Of a stretch of 64,000 nt of DNA, positions 1-8,932 are shown piece after piece. The stretch covers positions 1 to 64,000 of the forward strand of contig JASLEG010000068.1 in NCBI GenBank assembly GCA_030151225.1. Direction: 5' to 3'. The translations under genes and the position numbers were made by a program. The first letter of the stretch is position 1; every line of letters begins with the position of its first letter. Under the pieces are notes generated by a model that was given only the letters and a program-made list of their open reading frames with translations, ran no database searches and was not told the DNA's origin. The stretch is from Burkholderia sp. GTDB lineage: Bacteria > Pseudomonadota > Gammaproteobacteria > Burkholderiales > Burkholderiaceae.

Positions 1-168
1 CGCCAGCGATACGGCCAGCGCGGGATCGCCGTCGGACGAGAAGGCCCATTCCCACACGCCGCGCTGGCCGGCGGGGCGAGCGGGCAGGCGCCGCTCGATG
101 CCGCGCGCGGCGTGTGGGAATGGGCCTTCTCGTCCGACGGCGATCCCGCGCTGGCCGTATCGCTGGCG
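1..168. repeat. Fold-back inverted repeat at the window edge
   Basis: Bases 1-64 are the exact reverse complement of bases 105-168, separated by a 40-base spacer (65-104). The right arm lies inside a natural-looking coding sequence, while the left arm is an antisense copy of it. The arm begins at base 1 of the window, so its full length cannot be seen. A perfect 64-bp hairpin inside a coding region is not expected biologically. The simplest reading is a chimeric contig end or palindromic read artefact. Confidence 0.85.
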
Positions 169-1497
169 GGATCGCTGGTCGGCACGCTGCGCGACGCCTC
201 GCTGGTGGCCGAGTATCGCGACCGCTCCGGCTGCGCGCTGGCCACGCTCGACGTGCTGCCCGAGGGCGCCGTGGACCCGGCCAGCGAGATGCGGGTGTGC
301 GCCGCACACGCGGCCACGCTGCTGCTGACGGGCGGTTCCGCTGCCGAGGCCGCCGCGTTGTGGCGACGCGTGCTTGCACGCGCCGAGGCCAGCGGCGACG
401 ACGCGTTCGCCACCCGCGCGATGTGGGGCCTGTGGAATGCCGCGATGGCCGAAGGCGACGTGCATGCCTCGCTGCGCTTCGCCACCCGCTTCGAATCGCG
501 CGCCCAGCGTTCCGGTAGCCGCTGGCTCGCGCTGTGCGCGGGCACCACGCTGGCCGCGTCGCTGCATTGCTTCGGCGAGCACGGCCAGGCGCGCGAGCGG
601 CTCGAGCGCACGCTCGCCGCACTCGACGCGCACGGGCTGCCCGAGGCGGCCGATCTCGATCTGGCCGTCGATCCGCGCATCTTCGGCACCGGCACGCTGG
701 CGCGCATCGCGTGGATGCAGGGCGATACCGCGCTGTCCTGGAAGCTCGCGGAGCGCGCGCTCGGCCACGTGCGCGCCGACATGCTGGAGCCGTCGCTGTG
801 CCACCTGCTCGCGGTGGTGGTGGTGCCGCTCGCGCTGGCCTGCGGCGAGACCGAGGCCGCCGCGCGACATCTGGCGCTGCTGCGTTCGCAGGCCGCGCTC
901 AATCGCTTCGACGGGTGGCGCGATTACGGCGAGTGCCTGGCCGGCCAGCTCGAATGGCAGGCAGGCCGCGAGCGCGAAGGACTGGCGCGGCTGGAGGCCG
1001 GCCTCGCGCAGCTTGCCGCGCGCGGGCTCAAGCGCCTGACCGCGCCGCTCGTGGCGGCCTGCGCCGAGGCGCTCGCCACCGCCGGGCGCTGCGACGATGC
1101 CGCCGCATGGCTCGACCGCGCGCAGCGCCACGGCGAGGCGCATGGCGATCACGGCTTCGCGGCCGAGTTGCTGCGCGTGCGCGGCGTCGTGGCACTGACG
1201 CTGGCGCGCCGGCACGGCGTCGCGGCCGGCACGGAGACGGGGCGCCGCCATCTGCGCGAGGCCATCACGCTCGCGGCCGAGCAGGGCGCGGCGATGCTCG
1301 AACTGCGTGCCGCGCTCGATCTCGGTACCTCGCTGCAAGGCGACGGCGACGCGGCCGCCGCGCGCGAATTGCTGATGCCGTTCCGCGCGCTGGTGGCGCG
1401 CGCCGGCATGTCGGTGCGGGTGCCCGAGGCACGCCGGCTCGCGGTGCTGCTCGATGCGCTGCGCCATCCGGAGATGCGGGCGGCGGAGGTGACGTGA
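1..1497 (+). CDS. C-terminal part of a TPR-rich ATPase/regulator-type protein (5' partial)
   Basis: The frame is open from base 1 to the stop at 1497, but only the part from about base 65 on is trustworthy because bases 1-64 are an inverted copy. About 475 residues of alanine- and leucine-rich helical repeats are seen, with paired helices resembling tetratricopeptide repeats (for example a GRCDDAAAWLDRAQRHGEAHG segment). This layout matches the C-terminal half of large winged-helix/AAA ATPase regulators (COG3903-like). The DNA-binding and ATPase parts would lie to the left and are not in the window. The nearest internal ATG is at 112, but it falls inside a continuous repeat domain and is unlikely to be the true start. 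Specific function unknown. Confidence 0.6.
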   Translation, partial: RQRYGQRGIAVGREGPFPHAALAGGASGQAPLDAARGVWEWAFSSDGDPALAVSLAGSLVGTLRDASLVAEYRDRSGCALATLDVLPEGAVDPASEMRVCAAHAATLLLTGGSAAEAAALWRRVLARAEASGDDAFATRAMWGLWNAAMAEGDVHASLRFATRFESRAQRSGSRWLALCAGTTLAASLHCFGEHGQARERLERTLAALDAHGLPEAADLDLAVDPRIFGTGTLARIAWMQGDTALSWKLAERALGHVRADMLEPSLCHLLAVVVVPLALACGETEAAARHLALLRSQAALNRFDGWRDYGECLAGQLEWQAGREREGLARLEAGLAQLAARGLKRLTAPLVAACAEALATAGRCDDAAAWLDRAQRHGEAHGDHGFAAELLRVRGVVALTLARRHGVAAGTETGRRHLREAITLAAEQGAAMLELRAALDLGTSLQGDGDAAAARELLMPFRALVARAGMSVRVPEARRLAVLLDALRHPEMRAAEVT

Positions 1498-1727
1498 ATT
1501 CGCCGTGACATGCCGATCGCCGTCCATCGACAACGCCCCATCTTCTGGCCATTTCGCACCAGCCACGTGCAGCGGACTGCACGATTTTCGGTCTCGAATC
1601 GATGATTGGCATGACGAAGTTTTCAATCGAATGCGAGGAATTTCCCAATGAATTCCGTGATTCCTCAATCGAGATTGGAATGAAATTTGCCTTTTGACTC
1701 GCTCCCTATCAATGAACAGGAGCGCAG

Positions 1728-3416
1728 ATGAAAAAGGCAACACCGGGTCGGGAACACAGGTCTCGAGACTTGACGAGCCGCACGCGGCGCAGCCTCGTGC
1801 TGGGTGGCATCGCCTTGCCGGCCACACCGCTGATCGCCTTGCTGGGCGGTTGCGGTGGCGACGGAAGCAGCACGTCGTCGCCCGTATCGTCGGCAGTCGA
1901 CGCGAAGCTGGACACGACCATTCCCATGCCACCCTTTGCACCCGCGCATTCGCCCGCACCTGCGTTGCCGCCGGCACAGCCGCTGTCGGCGCCGGTCGAA
2001 CACGTCCCGGTCGTGCCGCCGGTCGAGGCGGGGGCGCCCCAGGTCGTGATGAACGTCGCCGTCTACAACGCGGAGTACGATGCGTTCCGGCAGGCTCTGC
2101 CGCGGCGCCAGGTTGCGATGAACGCGCCAGGCGCGGTTGTCGTCGCCGATCCGAAGGATGCATCCGTACAGCGTGCGTTCGAAGATTTGCACTCCTACCT
2201 CAAACATACGCTCGACAGCAAGATGGCCTTGCTGAACCGCGCGATGCTGGCGGCATTCGCGGCGCACCGTCCGTCCGAATTCGATGTGAGCTTCTTCACG
2301 GCGCCGGAGTTCTTCTGGAACGCGCCATGGAGCGAATTTCTCAGCCATGCAGAAATCGGCGATGCCGCGGATTTCTATCTGGACACGGTCACCAAGCACG
2401 TGCGAGCCCTGATGGCACGATTTCCCGCGTGCAAGTACGGGAACATCGTCCTGCTCTGTGGCACGGTGGCCGTGCTGAAACCCGCAACCGTGCCGAAGGA
2501 CAAGGACGGCAATCCCGTCTATACGGCGTCCAATCACCTCGTCTGCACGCACAACCTGCCGCTGGACGATCCGCATCATCCTCGCCCGGCATACATGATC
2601 TGGCCGAAACGCGTCGTGTCGTGGATCGATTTCGTCAATCCCTATGGCTCGTGCACGACGGAAAAAAAGGCCGTCGATCCGAATCCGGTGAATCCGACGA
2701 CCGGGAGCCCGCGGTTCACCTGCGTGCTGGGGAAATCGAACGACCTGACCGTCAGGATCGAGGACGTCTCCTCGGACATCGCGCAATCGTTCGACGCATC
2801 GGGCAAGTTGTACTCGGCGAGCTTCAAGAACGATATCGTTCGGGGCCTGCCATTCGGCATCGACATATGCCTCGACTATCAGGACGCGAGCGTTCAGTCC
2901 AACCCGTATCGCATGGCCGAACTGGACGATCGTCGCTTCAAGCTCGACTTCGTGCTGGCCGCCGGCATGAAACTGTCGGTCGAGAAGTATGCGAAGACAC
3001 CGTTCATTCAGTACGCGGTCCACAACGACGGCATCCAGGGCAGCAACGAAAACTATCGCACGCTCCTTATCCTGGAGGCGGGTCATCCCTCCAGCTCCAA
3101 TATCGACGTTCGACAGAAGCTCTACAGCGACATCTGGGCGCTCCAGTACGACAAGACCGAGGGCAAGATTTATGGCGACCTCGTCACGCCACTGGATAGC
3201 GCGAGTCCGTTCGATGTGAACGGTGGGGTGATCGCCGTGGCGACCGACGATACGTTCACGCCGCCCGCCGATGTCGACATGACGGGCATGCCGCCCGTCG
3301 CCGATCCGCTGAACGCGATGCAGGTCAGGGTCTGGAAGCTGCCGGTGGACGTCACGGATACCGGAACCTACCGGAGCGATATCGCCGCGCTGGCTGCGAC
3401 CAGATGCACGACCTGA
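1728..3416 (+). CDS. Tat-exported lipoprotein with a nitrilase-like fold
   Basis: This 562-aa protein starts at an ATG preceded by AGGAGCG. Its N-terminus has a twin-arginine motif (RTRRSLVLGG, residues 18-27) and a lipobox ending at Cys42 (LLGGC), followed by a proline/alanine-rich tether to about residue 105. It therefore looks like a folded protein sent through the Tat pathway and lipid-anchored. The body carries three segments spaced as in carbon-nitrogen hydrolases: Glu194 in TAPEFFW, Lys294 in WPKRVV, and Cys381 in GIDICLDY. Nitrilase-superfamily enzymes use a Glu-Lys-Cys triad. Membership is inferred from these motifs only, and the substrate is unknown. It has no operon partner: the gene downstream is convergent. 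Confidence 0.6.
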   Translation: MKKATPGREHRSRDLTSRTRRSLVLGGIALPATPLIALLGGCGGDGSSTSSPVSSAVDAKLDTTIPMPPFAPAHSPAPALPPAQPLSAPVEHVPVVPPVEAGAPQVVMNVAVYNAEYDAFRQALPRRQVAMNAPGAVVVADPKDASVQRAFEDLHSYLKHTLDSKMALLNRAMLAAFAAHRPSEFDVSFFTAPEFFWNAPWSEFLSHAEIGDAADFYLDTVTKHVRALMARFPACKYGNIVLLCGTVAVLKPATVPKDKDGNPVYTASNHLVCTHNLPLDDPHHPRPAYMIWPKRVVSWIDFVNPYGSCTTEKKAVDPNPVNPTTGSPRFTCVLGKSNDLTVRIEDVSSDIAQSFDASGKLYSASFKNDIVRGLPFGIDICLDYQDASVQSNPYRMAELDDRRFKLDFVLAAGMKLSVEKYAKTPFIQYAVHNDGIQGSNENYRTLLILEAGHPSSSNIDVRQKLYSDIWALQYDKTEGKIYGDLVTPLDSASPFDVNGGVIAVATDDTFTPPADVDMTGMPPVADPLNAMQVRVWKLPVDVTDTGTYRSDIAALAATRCTT

Positions 3417-3493
3417 ACATGCGCCGCGACACCACCGCGTGATCCAGGCGGGCGGGGAAGCGGGTCCCGCAACGCCGCGCCGCGCGACCCCAC

Positions 3494-4930
3494 TCACGCC
3501 TGCAGATACACCACCTGCGTGTGCGTGTACTCGTACACGCCGTGCTTGCCGTCCGCGCCGCCGATGCCGCTCTTGCGCACGCCGGCGTGGAAGCCCTGCA
3601 TGGCCTCGAAGTTCTCGCGGTTCACGTAGGTCTCGCCGAACGACAGCCCGCGAATCGCGTGCATCGCCTTGTTGATGTTGGTGGTGTAGACCGAAGACGT
3701 CAGCCCGTATTCGCAGTCGTTCGCGAGCGCGATGGCCTGGTCGAGGTCGTCGACGATCTGGATCGGCAGCACCGGCCCGAAGATCTCCTCGCGCATGATC
3801 GCCATGTCCTCGCGGCAGCCCGTGATCACGGTGGGCTCGTAATGGAAGCCGCGGCCGAGGTCCGCCAGCTTGCCGCCCGTCACCACCGTGCCGCCTTGCT
3901 CCACCGCCTTGCTCACCTTCGCGGCCACCTTGTCGAGCCCGCCCTGGTTGATCAGCGGCCCCATCTCCACGTTGGCGTCGGCGCTCGGGTCGCCGTAGCG
4001 GGTCGCGCGCATCGCCTCGCTCACGCGCTCGATGAAGGCATCGGCCACCTTGCGCTCCACGTACACGCGCTCGGCGCAGTTGCACACCTGCCCGGTGTTG
4101 ATCACGCGCGAGTTGCGGATCGCGTTCACGGCGAGGTCGAGGTCGGCATCGGCCAGCACGATGGCCGGCGCCTTGCCGCCGAGCTCGAGGTTCAGCTTGG
4201 TGATGTTGCTGGCGGCCGCGGCCATGATGCGCTGGCCCGTGGCCACGCTGCCCGTGAAGCTGATCATGTCCACCCCGGCGTGCGCGCTGAGCTTGCCGCC
4301 CACCTCGCCCTTGCCGCCCACCACGTTGAACACGCCCGGCGGCAGCGCGGTCTTTGCCACCAGCTTCGCGAATTCGAAGCAGTTGTTCGGCGTCTCCTCG
4401 CTCGGCTTGATCACGATGGTGTTGCCGGTCACGAGCGCCGGCGCCATCTTGCGCGCGATCAGGAAGAACGGGAAATTCCACGGCAGGATGCCGGCCACCA
4501 CGCCCATCGGCTTGCGGAACAGCAGCATGGTTTCGTTCCGGCGGTCGCTCGGGATGATCTCGCCCTCGATGCGGCGCGCCCACTCGGCCATGTAGTCGAG
4601 GTAATCGGCCGTGAAGTTCACCTCCACCTCGGCCAGCCCGCGGATCTTGCCGCCTTCCTGCACGATGGTGTCGGCCAGCCGCGCCACGTCGGCGCGCAGC
4701 AGGTCGGCCAGCGCGTGCAGCAGTCTGGCGCGCTCGATCGCGGGCTTCGCGGCCCAGGCCGGCTGCGCGCGGCGCGCGGCCTCGATGGCGCGCGCGAGGT
4801 CGGCATCGCTGGCCACGGGGGCGTGCGAGAGCAGCGCGCCGGTGGCCGGGTTGCGCACCTCGAAGTGTTCCTTCGCGGCGCTGAATTCACCGTCGATGTA
4901 GTGCTGGTATTGCGTCGGACTGCTGGACAT
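3494..4930 (-). CDS. aldA: Lactaldehyde/glycolaldehyde dehydrogenase AldA
   Basis: This 478-aa NAD-dependent aldehyde dehydrogenase closely resembles E. coli AldA along its full length. Visible family motifs are ILPWNFPFFLIARKMAPAL around residues 148-166, the catalytic glutamate in LELGGKAP (Glu249) and the GQVCNCAERVYV segment with the nucleophilic cysteine (Cys285 by AldA numbering). In this locus it would oxidise the L-lactaldehyde released by the upstream KDR aldolase to L-lactate, finishing rhamnose breakdown. It is the last gene of the minus-strand run MFS carrier - rhmD - rhmA - aldA, 78 bp after rhmA. The GGAGACGACC sequence before the ATG is a good ribosome binding site. Confidence 0.93.
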   Translation of the reverse strand: MSSSPTQYQHYIDGEFSAAKEHFEVRNPATGALLSHAPVASDADLARAIEAARRAQPAWAAKPAIERARLLHALADLLRADVARLADTIVQEGGKIRGLAEVEVNFTADYLDYMAEWARRIEGEIIPSDRRNETMLLFRKPMGVVAGILPWNFPFFLIARKMAPALVTGNTIVIKPSEETPNNCFEFAKLVAKTALPPGVFNVVGGKGEVGGKLSAHAGVDMISFTGSVATGQRIMAAAASNITKLNLELGGKAPAIVLADADLDLAVNAIRNSRVINTGQVCNCAERVYVERKVADAFIERVSEAMRATRYGDPSADANVEMGPLINQGGLDKVAAKVSKAVEQGGTVVTGGKLADLGRGFHYEPTVITGCREDMAIMREEIFGPVLPIQIVDDLDQAIALANDCEYGLTSSVYTTNINKAMHAIRGLSFGETYVNRENFEAMQGFHAGVRKSGIGGADGKHGVYEYTHTQVVYLQA

Positions 4931-5008
4931 GGTCGTCTCCTGACTGGAATCGGAAGCAGCGGAAAGCTCGTGTTCGATGCGGAGGATCCGGCCTGGCCGG
5001 ATCGGTGC

Positions 5009-5812
5009 TCAGTAGCCGGCGCCGCCGTTGCCGCCGGCCGCCGTCGGGGCCCGGAAGCGCGCGAGCAGGGCGTCGAGCGCGTCGCGCAGCGCCACGATGT
5101 CGATCGCCACGGCCACGAAGCTCGCGCCCCATTCGAGGTAGCGGCGCGCCGCATCCTCGGCCGGGGCCAGGATGCCGGCCGCCTTGCCGGCGCGGCGCGA
5201 CACGTCGATGATGTGGCGGATCGCCTGCTGCACGGTTTCGTGGCCCGCGTCGTCGGGATGGCCGAGCGCGCACGACAGGTCGGCCGGGCCGATGAACAGG
5301 CCGTGCACGCCGTCGGTGGCCGCGATCGCCTCCACGTTGTCGAGCCCCGCGCGCGATTCGATCTGTACGGTCAGGCACAGCGACGACTCGGCGCGCGCGA
5401 GGTAGTCGCCCACCTTGCCCCAGCGCGTCGCCCGCGTGAGCGCGCCGCCGATGCCGCGAAAGCCGTGCGGCGGGTAGCGCATCGCGCGCACCAGCGCGGC
5501 CGCCTGATCGGCCGTCTCGACCATCGGCACCATCAGCGTGTTGGCGCCGATGTCGAGCAGCTGCTTGATGCGGGCCGGGTCGTGATCGACGGTGCGCACC
5601 ACGGGCCGGGTGCGATACGGCGCGAGCGCCTGCAGCTGCTGCAGGATCGTGTCGAGCGAATTCGGTGCGTGCTCGCCGTCCACCAGCATCCAGTCGTAGC
5701 CGGTCTGCGCGATGATCTCGGTGGTGTAGGGGCTCGCGAAGCTGTTCCAGGTGCCGAGCTGCTGCGTGTGATCGGCGAGGGCGCGTTTGAACGGATTGTC
5801 CAGCGGTTGCAT
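5009..5812 (-). CDS. rhmA: 2-keto-3-deoxy-L-rhamnonate aldolase
   Basis: This 267-aa HpcH/HpaI-family class II aldolase has the YDWMLVDGEHAPN metal/base region, the MVPMVETADQA segment and the GLFIGPADLSCALG motif typical of RhmA/HpaI. It would split 2-keto-3-deoxy-L-rhamnonate into pyruvate and L-lactaldehyde. The neighbouring L-rhamnonate dehydratase and AldA support this substrate over the homologous HpaI substrate. The frame stays open to 5896, but the ATG at 5812 gives the family length and is preceded by GGAGA eight bases upstream. About 200 bp separate it from rhmD upstream, with no obvious terminator, so cotranscription is likely. Confidence 0.9.
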   Translation of the reverse strand: MQPLDNPFKRALADHTQQLGTWNSFASPYTTEIIAQTGYDWMLVDGEHAPNSLDTILQQLQALAPYRTRPVVRTVDHDPARIKQLLDIGANTLMVPMVETADQAAALVRAMRYPPHGFRGIGGALTRATRWGKVGDYLARAESSLCLTVQIESRAGLDNVEAIAATDGVHGLFIGPADLSCALGHPDDAGHETVQQAIRHIIDVSRRAGKAAGILAPAEDAARRYLEWGASFVAVAIDIVALRDALDALLARFRAPTAAGGNGGAGY

Positions 5813-6011
5813 CGGGTGTCTCCGGTAAGCGGGTCGGGGGAAACGCCGCGCGGCGCGGGCACGGGCCGCGCGGCGTCGAAACGAACGGCGGCGCAACGGA
5901 CCGCCAGGCGAAAACGGGCCGCAGGACGAGCCGCATCGATCCTACGCGCTCGCGCGCGATCGTGCCGGCAAGCCCACGGTGGCGCGCGGTCGCCGCCGTC
6001 CGCCGGGCGCC

Positions 6012-7196
6012 TCAATGCGTGTAGGGCCGCTCGAGCTGGCAATCCGGATTCAGGCGCACGCCGAAGCCGGGCTTGTCGAGCGCCGAGGCGCGCATGCGGC
6101 CGCGCTCGGGCACCGGCTCGTCGAGCAGTTGCGGATGGAACATCGGCACCACCTGATCGGCCTTCGGCGCCATCATCAGGAATTCCGCGAACGGGCTGTT
6201 GTGGCGCGTGATCACGAAGTGATAGCTGTAGACCGACGAGCCATGCGGCACCACCAGCGCGCCGTGCGCGTCGGCCAGCGCGGAGATCTTGATCAGCTCG
6301 GTCACGCCGCCGCACCAGCCCACGTCGGGCTGCAGCACGTCGCAGCAGTGCATCTCGAGCAGCATGCGAAAGCCCCAGCGCGTCGCCTCGTGCTCGCCGG
6401 TGTTGACCAGCATGCCCGGCGGCACCGCCTTGCGCAGCGCGGCATAGCCCCAGTAATCGTCGGGCGGCAGCGCCTCCTCGATCCATTTCAGGCCGTACGG
6501 CCTGGCCGCGTGCGCGAGCCGCGTGGCGTAGTTCAGGTCGAGGCTCATCCAGCAATCCCACATCAGCCAGAAGTCGGGGCCCACGCGCTCGCGCATCTCG
6601 GCCAGCGCGGCGATGTTCCTGCGCAGGCCCTCGTCGCCCTCGGCCGGGCCGTGATGCAGCGGCATCTTCCCGCCGATGAAGCCCATTTCCTTCGCGAGAT
6701 CGGGGCGTGCGCCGGTCGCGTAGAACTGCAGCTCGTCGCGCACGGCGCCGCCGAGCAGTTGATGCACGGGCTCGTCGCGCACCTTGCCGAGCAGGTCCCA
6801 CAGCGCGAGGTCCACGCCGGAGATGGTGTTGAGCACGAGCCCCTTGCGGCCGTAGTAGAGCGTGCCGAAATACATCTGATCCCAGATCTTCTCGATGTCG
6901 GTCACCTTCGCGCCTTCCACGAAGCGCGCGAGGTGCTTCTCCACGATGAAGGCTGCCGGCTCGCCGCCGGTGGTCACGGCGAAACCCACGGTGCCGTCGC
7001 TGGCCTCCACCTCCACCACCAGCGTGCCGAGCACGTTGATGCCGAAGCTGCGGCGGCTCGCGCGGTATTCGGGGTAGCGGCCCATCGGCGTGGCGATGTG
7101 GTCGTCGATCCAGTGGCCGTCGTCCTGGTCGTGGTAGTCGGCGCCGCCGCCGCGCAGCGTGTAGGCGCGGATCTGCTTGATGGTCGGGACGGGCAT
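6012..7196 (-). CDS. rhmD: L-rhamnonate dehydratase
   Basis: This 394-aa enolase-superfamily enzyme matches E. coli RhmD throughout. Diagnostic stretches are YHDQ followed by HWIDDHIATPM near the N-terminus, FYATGARPDLAKEMGFIGGK in the barrel, the metal-ligand region WLMWDCWMS, and LVVPHGSSVYSYH near the C-terminus. It removes water from L-rhamnonate to give 2-keto-3-deoxy-L-rhamnonate. The ATG at 7196 is preceded by GGAGGAACCTC, a strong ribosome binding site. The open frame continuing upstream to 8663 is read-through antisense to nothing real and overlaps the MFS gene. It lies between the MFS carrier and the aldolase in the same operon. Confidence 0.95.
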   Translation of the reverse strand: MPVPTIKQIRAYTLRGGGADYHDQDDGHWIDDHIATPMGRYPEYRASRRSFGINVLGTLVVEVEASDGTVGFAVTTGGEPAAFIVEKHLARFVEGAKVTDIEKIWDQMYFGTLYYGRKGLVLNTISGVDLALWDLLGKVRDEPVHQLLGGAVRDELQFYATGARPDLAKEMGFIGGKMPLHHGPAEGDEGLRRNIAALAEMRERVGPDFWLMWDCWMSLDLNYATRLAHAARPYGLKWIEEALPPDDYWGYAALRKAVPPGMLVNTGEHEATRWGFRMLLEMHCCDVLQPDVGWCGGVTELIKISALADAHGALVVPHGSSVYSYHFVITRHNSPFAEFLMMAPKADQVVPMFHPQLLDEPVPERGRMRASALDKPGFGVRLNPDCQLERPYTH

Positions 7197-7267
7197 GAGG
7201 TTCCTCCGTGATGGCTTCGGGAATGGGTGTCGAGAATCGGGTCCGGAAATCGTCGGCGCGGCGGCGC

Positions 7268-8590
7268 TCACGGCTGCGACGAGTAGCGCGGCTGCGCGAG
7301 CGGCTCGCCGCGCGGCGCGTGCCGCTCGCGCACGGCCAGCACCAGCAGCGCGGCGGCGAGTGTGGTGGCCGCCAGCGTGTAGAGCCCGGCCGACGGCGCA
7401 TGGAACGCGCGCTCGGCGGCCTGCTTCAGGTTCGGCGCCACGAAGCCGCCGAGCGCGCCGAGCGAGTTGATCAGGCCGAAGCCGGCGGCGGCCGCGCTGC
7501 CGCGCAGCGTCGCGGCCGGCAACACCCAGAACACCGGCTGCACGGCGATGAAGCCCGACGCGGCGAAGCACAGCGCCAGCAGCGACAGCGCCGGCGACGC
7601 GCTTGCGACCGACGCCGCGATGCCCGCCGCGCTGATCACGAGCGTGGCCGCGGCGATCACGCGATGGCGGCCGGTGCGATCGGCCAGTGCCGGCGCCCAC
7701 CAGGTCGCCACGATCGCGCACAGCCACGGCAGGGCGGCCACCAGCCCCACGGCGAAGCCGATCTGGCGGCCCATCAGCCCGGCCACCTGCGAGGGCAGGT
7801 AGAACACCACGCCGTACACGCTCATCTGGATCAGCAGATACACGGCGCTCAGGTGCAGCACGCGGCGGTCGCTCAGCGCGCTGCGCACCGAGGCGGGGCC
7901 GTGGCCGTGGCGCGCGCGATCGTCGGCGTCGAGCGTGGCGGCCAGCGCCTCGCGCTGCGCCGCGGGCAGCCAGCGCGCATCGCGCGGCCGGTCGTCCAGC
8001 ACGAACCACGCGGCCACGCCCACCGCGCTGGCGAGCAGGCCCTCGACCACGAACAGCCACTGCCAGCCGCGCAACCCGGCCACGCCGTGCAGGTCGAGCA
8101 GCAGCCCCGACAGCGGCGAGCCCAGCACGAACGCGATCGGCGCGCCGAAATAGAACAGGCCCAGCGCCTTGCCGCGCGAGCGCTGCGGAAACCAGTAGGT
8201 CAGGTAGAGGATCACGCCGGGAAAGAAGCCGGCCTCGGCGATGCCGAGCAGGAAGCGCAGCGTGTAGAAGGCCGCCTCGCCGTGCACGAAGGCGGTGGCC
8301 GCCGATACCAGTCCCCAGCTCACCATGATCCGGCACATCCAGATTCGCGCGCCCACGCGCTCGAGCATCAGGTTGCTGGGCACCTCCACGAGCGCGTAGC
8401 CCACGAAGAAGATGCCGGCGCCGAACGCATAGGCCGCGTCCGACAGGCCCGTATCGAGCTGGAATTGCGCCTTCGCGAAACCCACGTTGGCGCGGTCGAG
8501 GAACGCCATCACGTACATCAGCAGCAGGAACGGCAGCAGCCGGCGCGTGACGCGCCGCACCGCCTGGCCGAGGATTGCCGGGTCGTCCAT
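7268..8590 (-). CDS. rhmT: MFS carrier, probable L-rhamnonate/rhamnose-derived acid transporter
   Basis: This 440-aa major facilitator protein of the anion:cation symporter type has twelve hydrophobic segments. The loop motif after the second helix (SNLMLERVGARIWM), the GIAEAGFFPGVILYLTYWFP stretch and the central charged loop are typical of the RhmT/GudP/phthalate-permease group. Its place as first gene of the rhmD-rhmA-aldA operon suggests it imports L-rhamnonate or a related sugar acid, in parallel with the ABC system for free rhamnose on the other strand. The exact substrate is inferred from context alone. The gene is divergent from the dehydrogenase at 8933. Confidence 0.8.
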   Translation of the reverse strand: MDDPAILGQAVRRVTRRLLPFLLLMYVMAFLDRANVGFAKAQFQLDTGLSDAAYAFGAGIFFVGYALVEVPSNLMLERVGARIWMCRIMVSWGLVSAATAFVHGEAAFYTLRFLLGIAEAGFFPGVILYLTYWFPQRSRGKALGLFYFGAPIAFVLGSPLSGLLLDLHGVAGLRGWQWLFVVEGLLASAVGVAAWFVLDDRPRDARWLPAAQREALAATLDADDRARHGHGPASVRSALSDRRVLHLSAVYLLIQMSVYGVVFYLPSQVAGLMGRQIGFAVGLVAALPWLCAIVATWWAPALADRTGRHRVIAAATLVISAAGIAASVASASPALSLLALCFAASGFIAVQPVFWVLPAATLRGSAAAAGFGLINSLGALGGFVAPNLKQAAERAFHAPSAGLYTLAATTLAAALLVLAVRERHAPRGEPLAQPRYSSQP

Positions 8591-8932
8591 CCGTGTCTCC
8601 GTCTTCGATGTTCTGGTGGCCGCGGCGTCGCGGGCTCCCTCGGCGACGCACGGCTAGCGCCACTGTAATCAGGTCGGCGATGCGTGACCAATACCAAAAT
8701 CGGCGCGAGCGATGCGATTTGCGGATCGGGCCGGCCGCGTGCGCGGCGAGGCGTGTGGCGATTCACAACGCGGATCGCGCGATCCGGATTGCGGATTGTC
8801 GGCGCGCCTCACGGGCCCCAACATGGACGCGCGACAGATCGGGCCAGGCTGCCGCGCCGCAACACGCCACGCGTGGCGCGGCGCGTGCGCGGCGGCCCGG
8901 CATCATCGATTCGACTGCTCGAGGAGGGCGAC
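8591..8932. other. Divergent intergenic region between the MFS carrier and the rhamnose dehydrogenase
   Basis: These 342 bp hold no convincing gene and should contain both promoters. On the minus strand TTGGTC (8686-8691) and TTACAG (8663-8668), 17 bp apart, form a weak promoter candidate for the MFS operon. The TTGGT core is shared with the rhaM promoter at 10736. GGATTG occurs twice close together around 8784-8797 and once at the rhaM promoter, so it could be part of a shared regulator site. A GAGGAG ribosome binding site at 8921-8926 sets the GTG start of the dehydrogenase. Confidence 0.35.
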
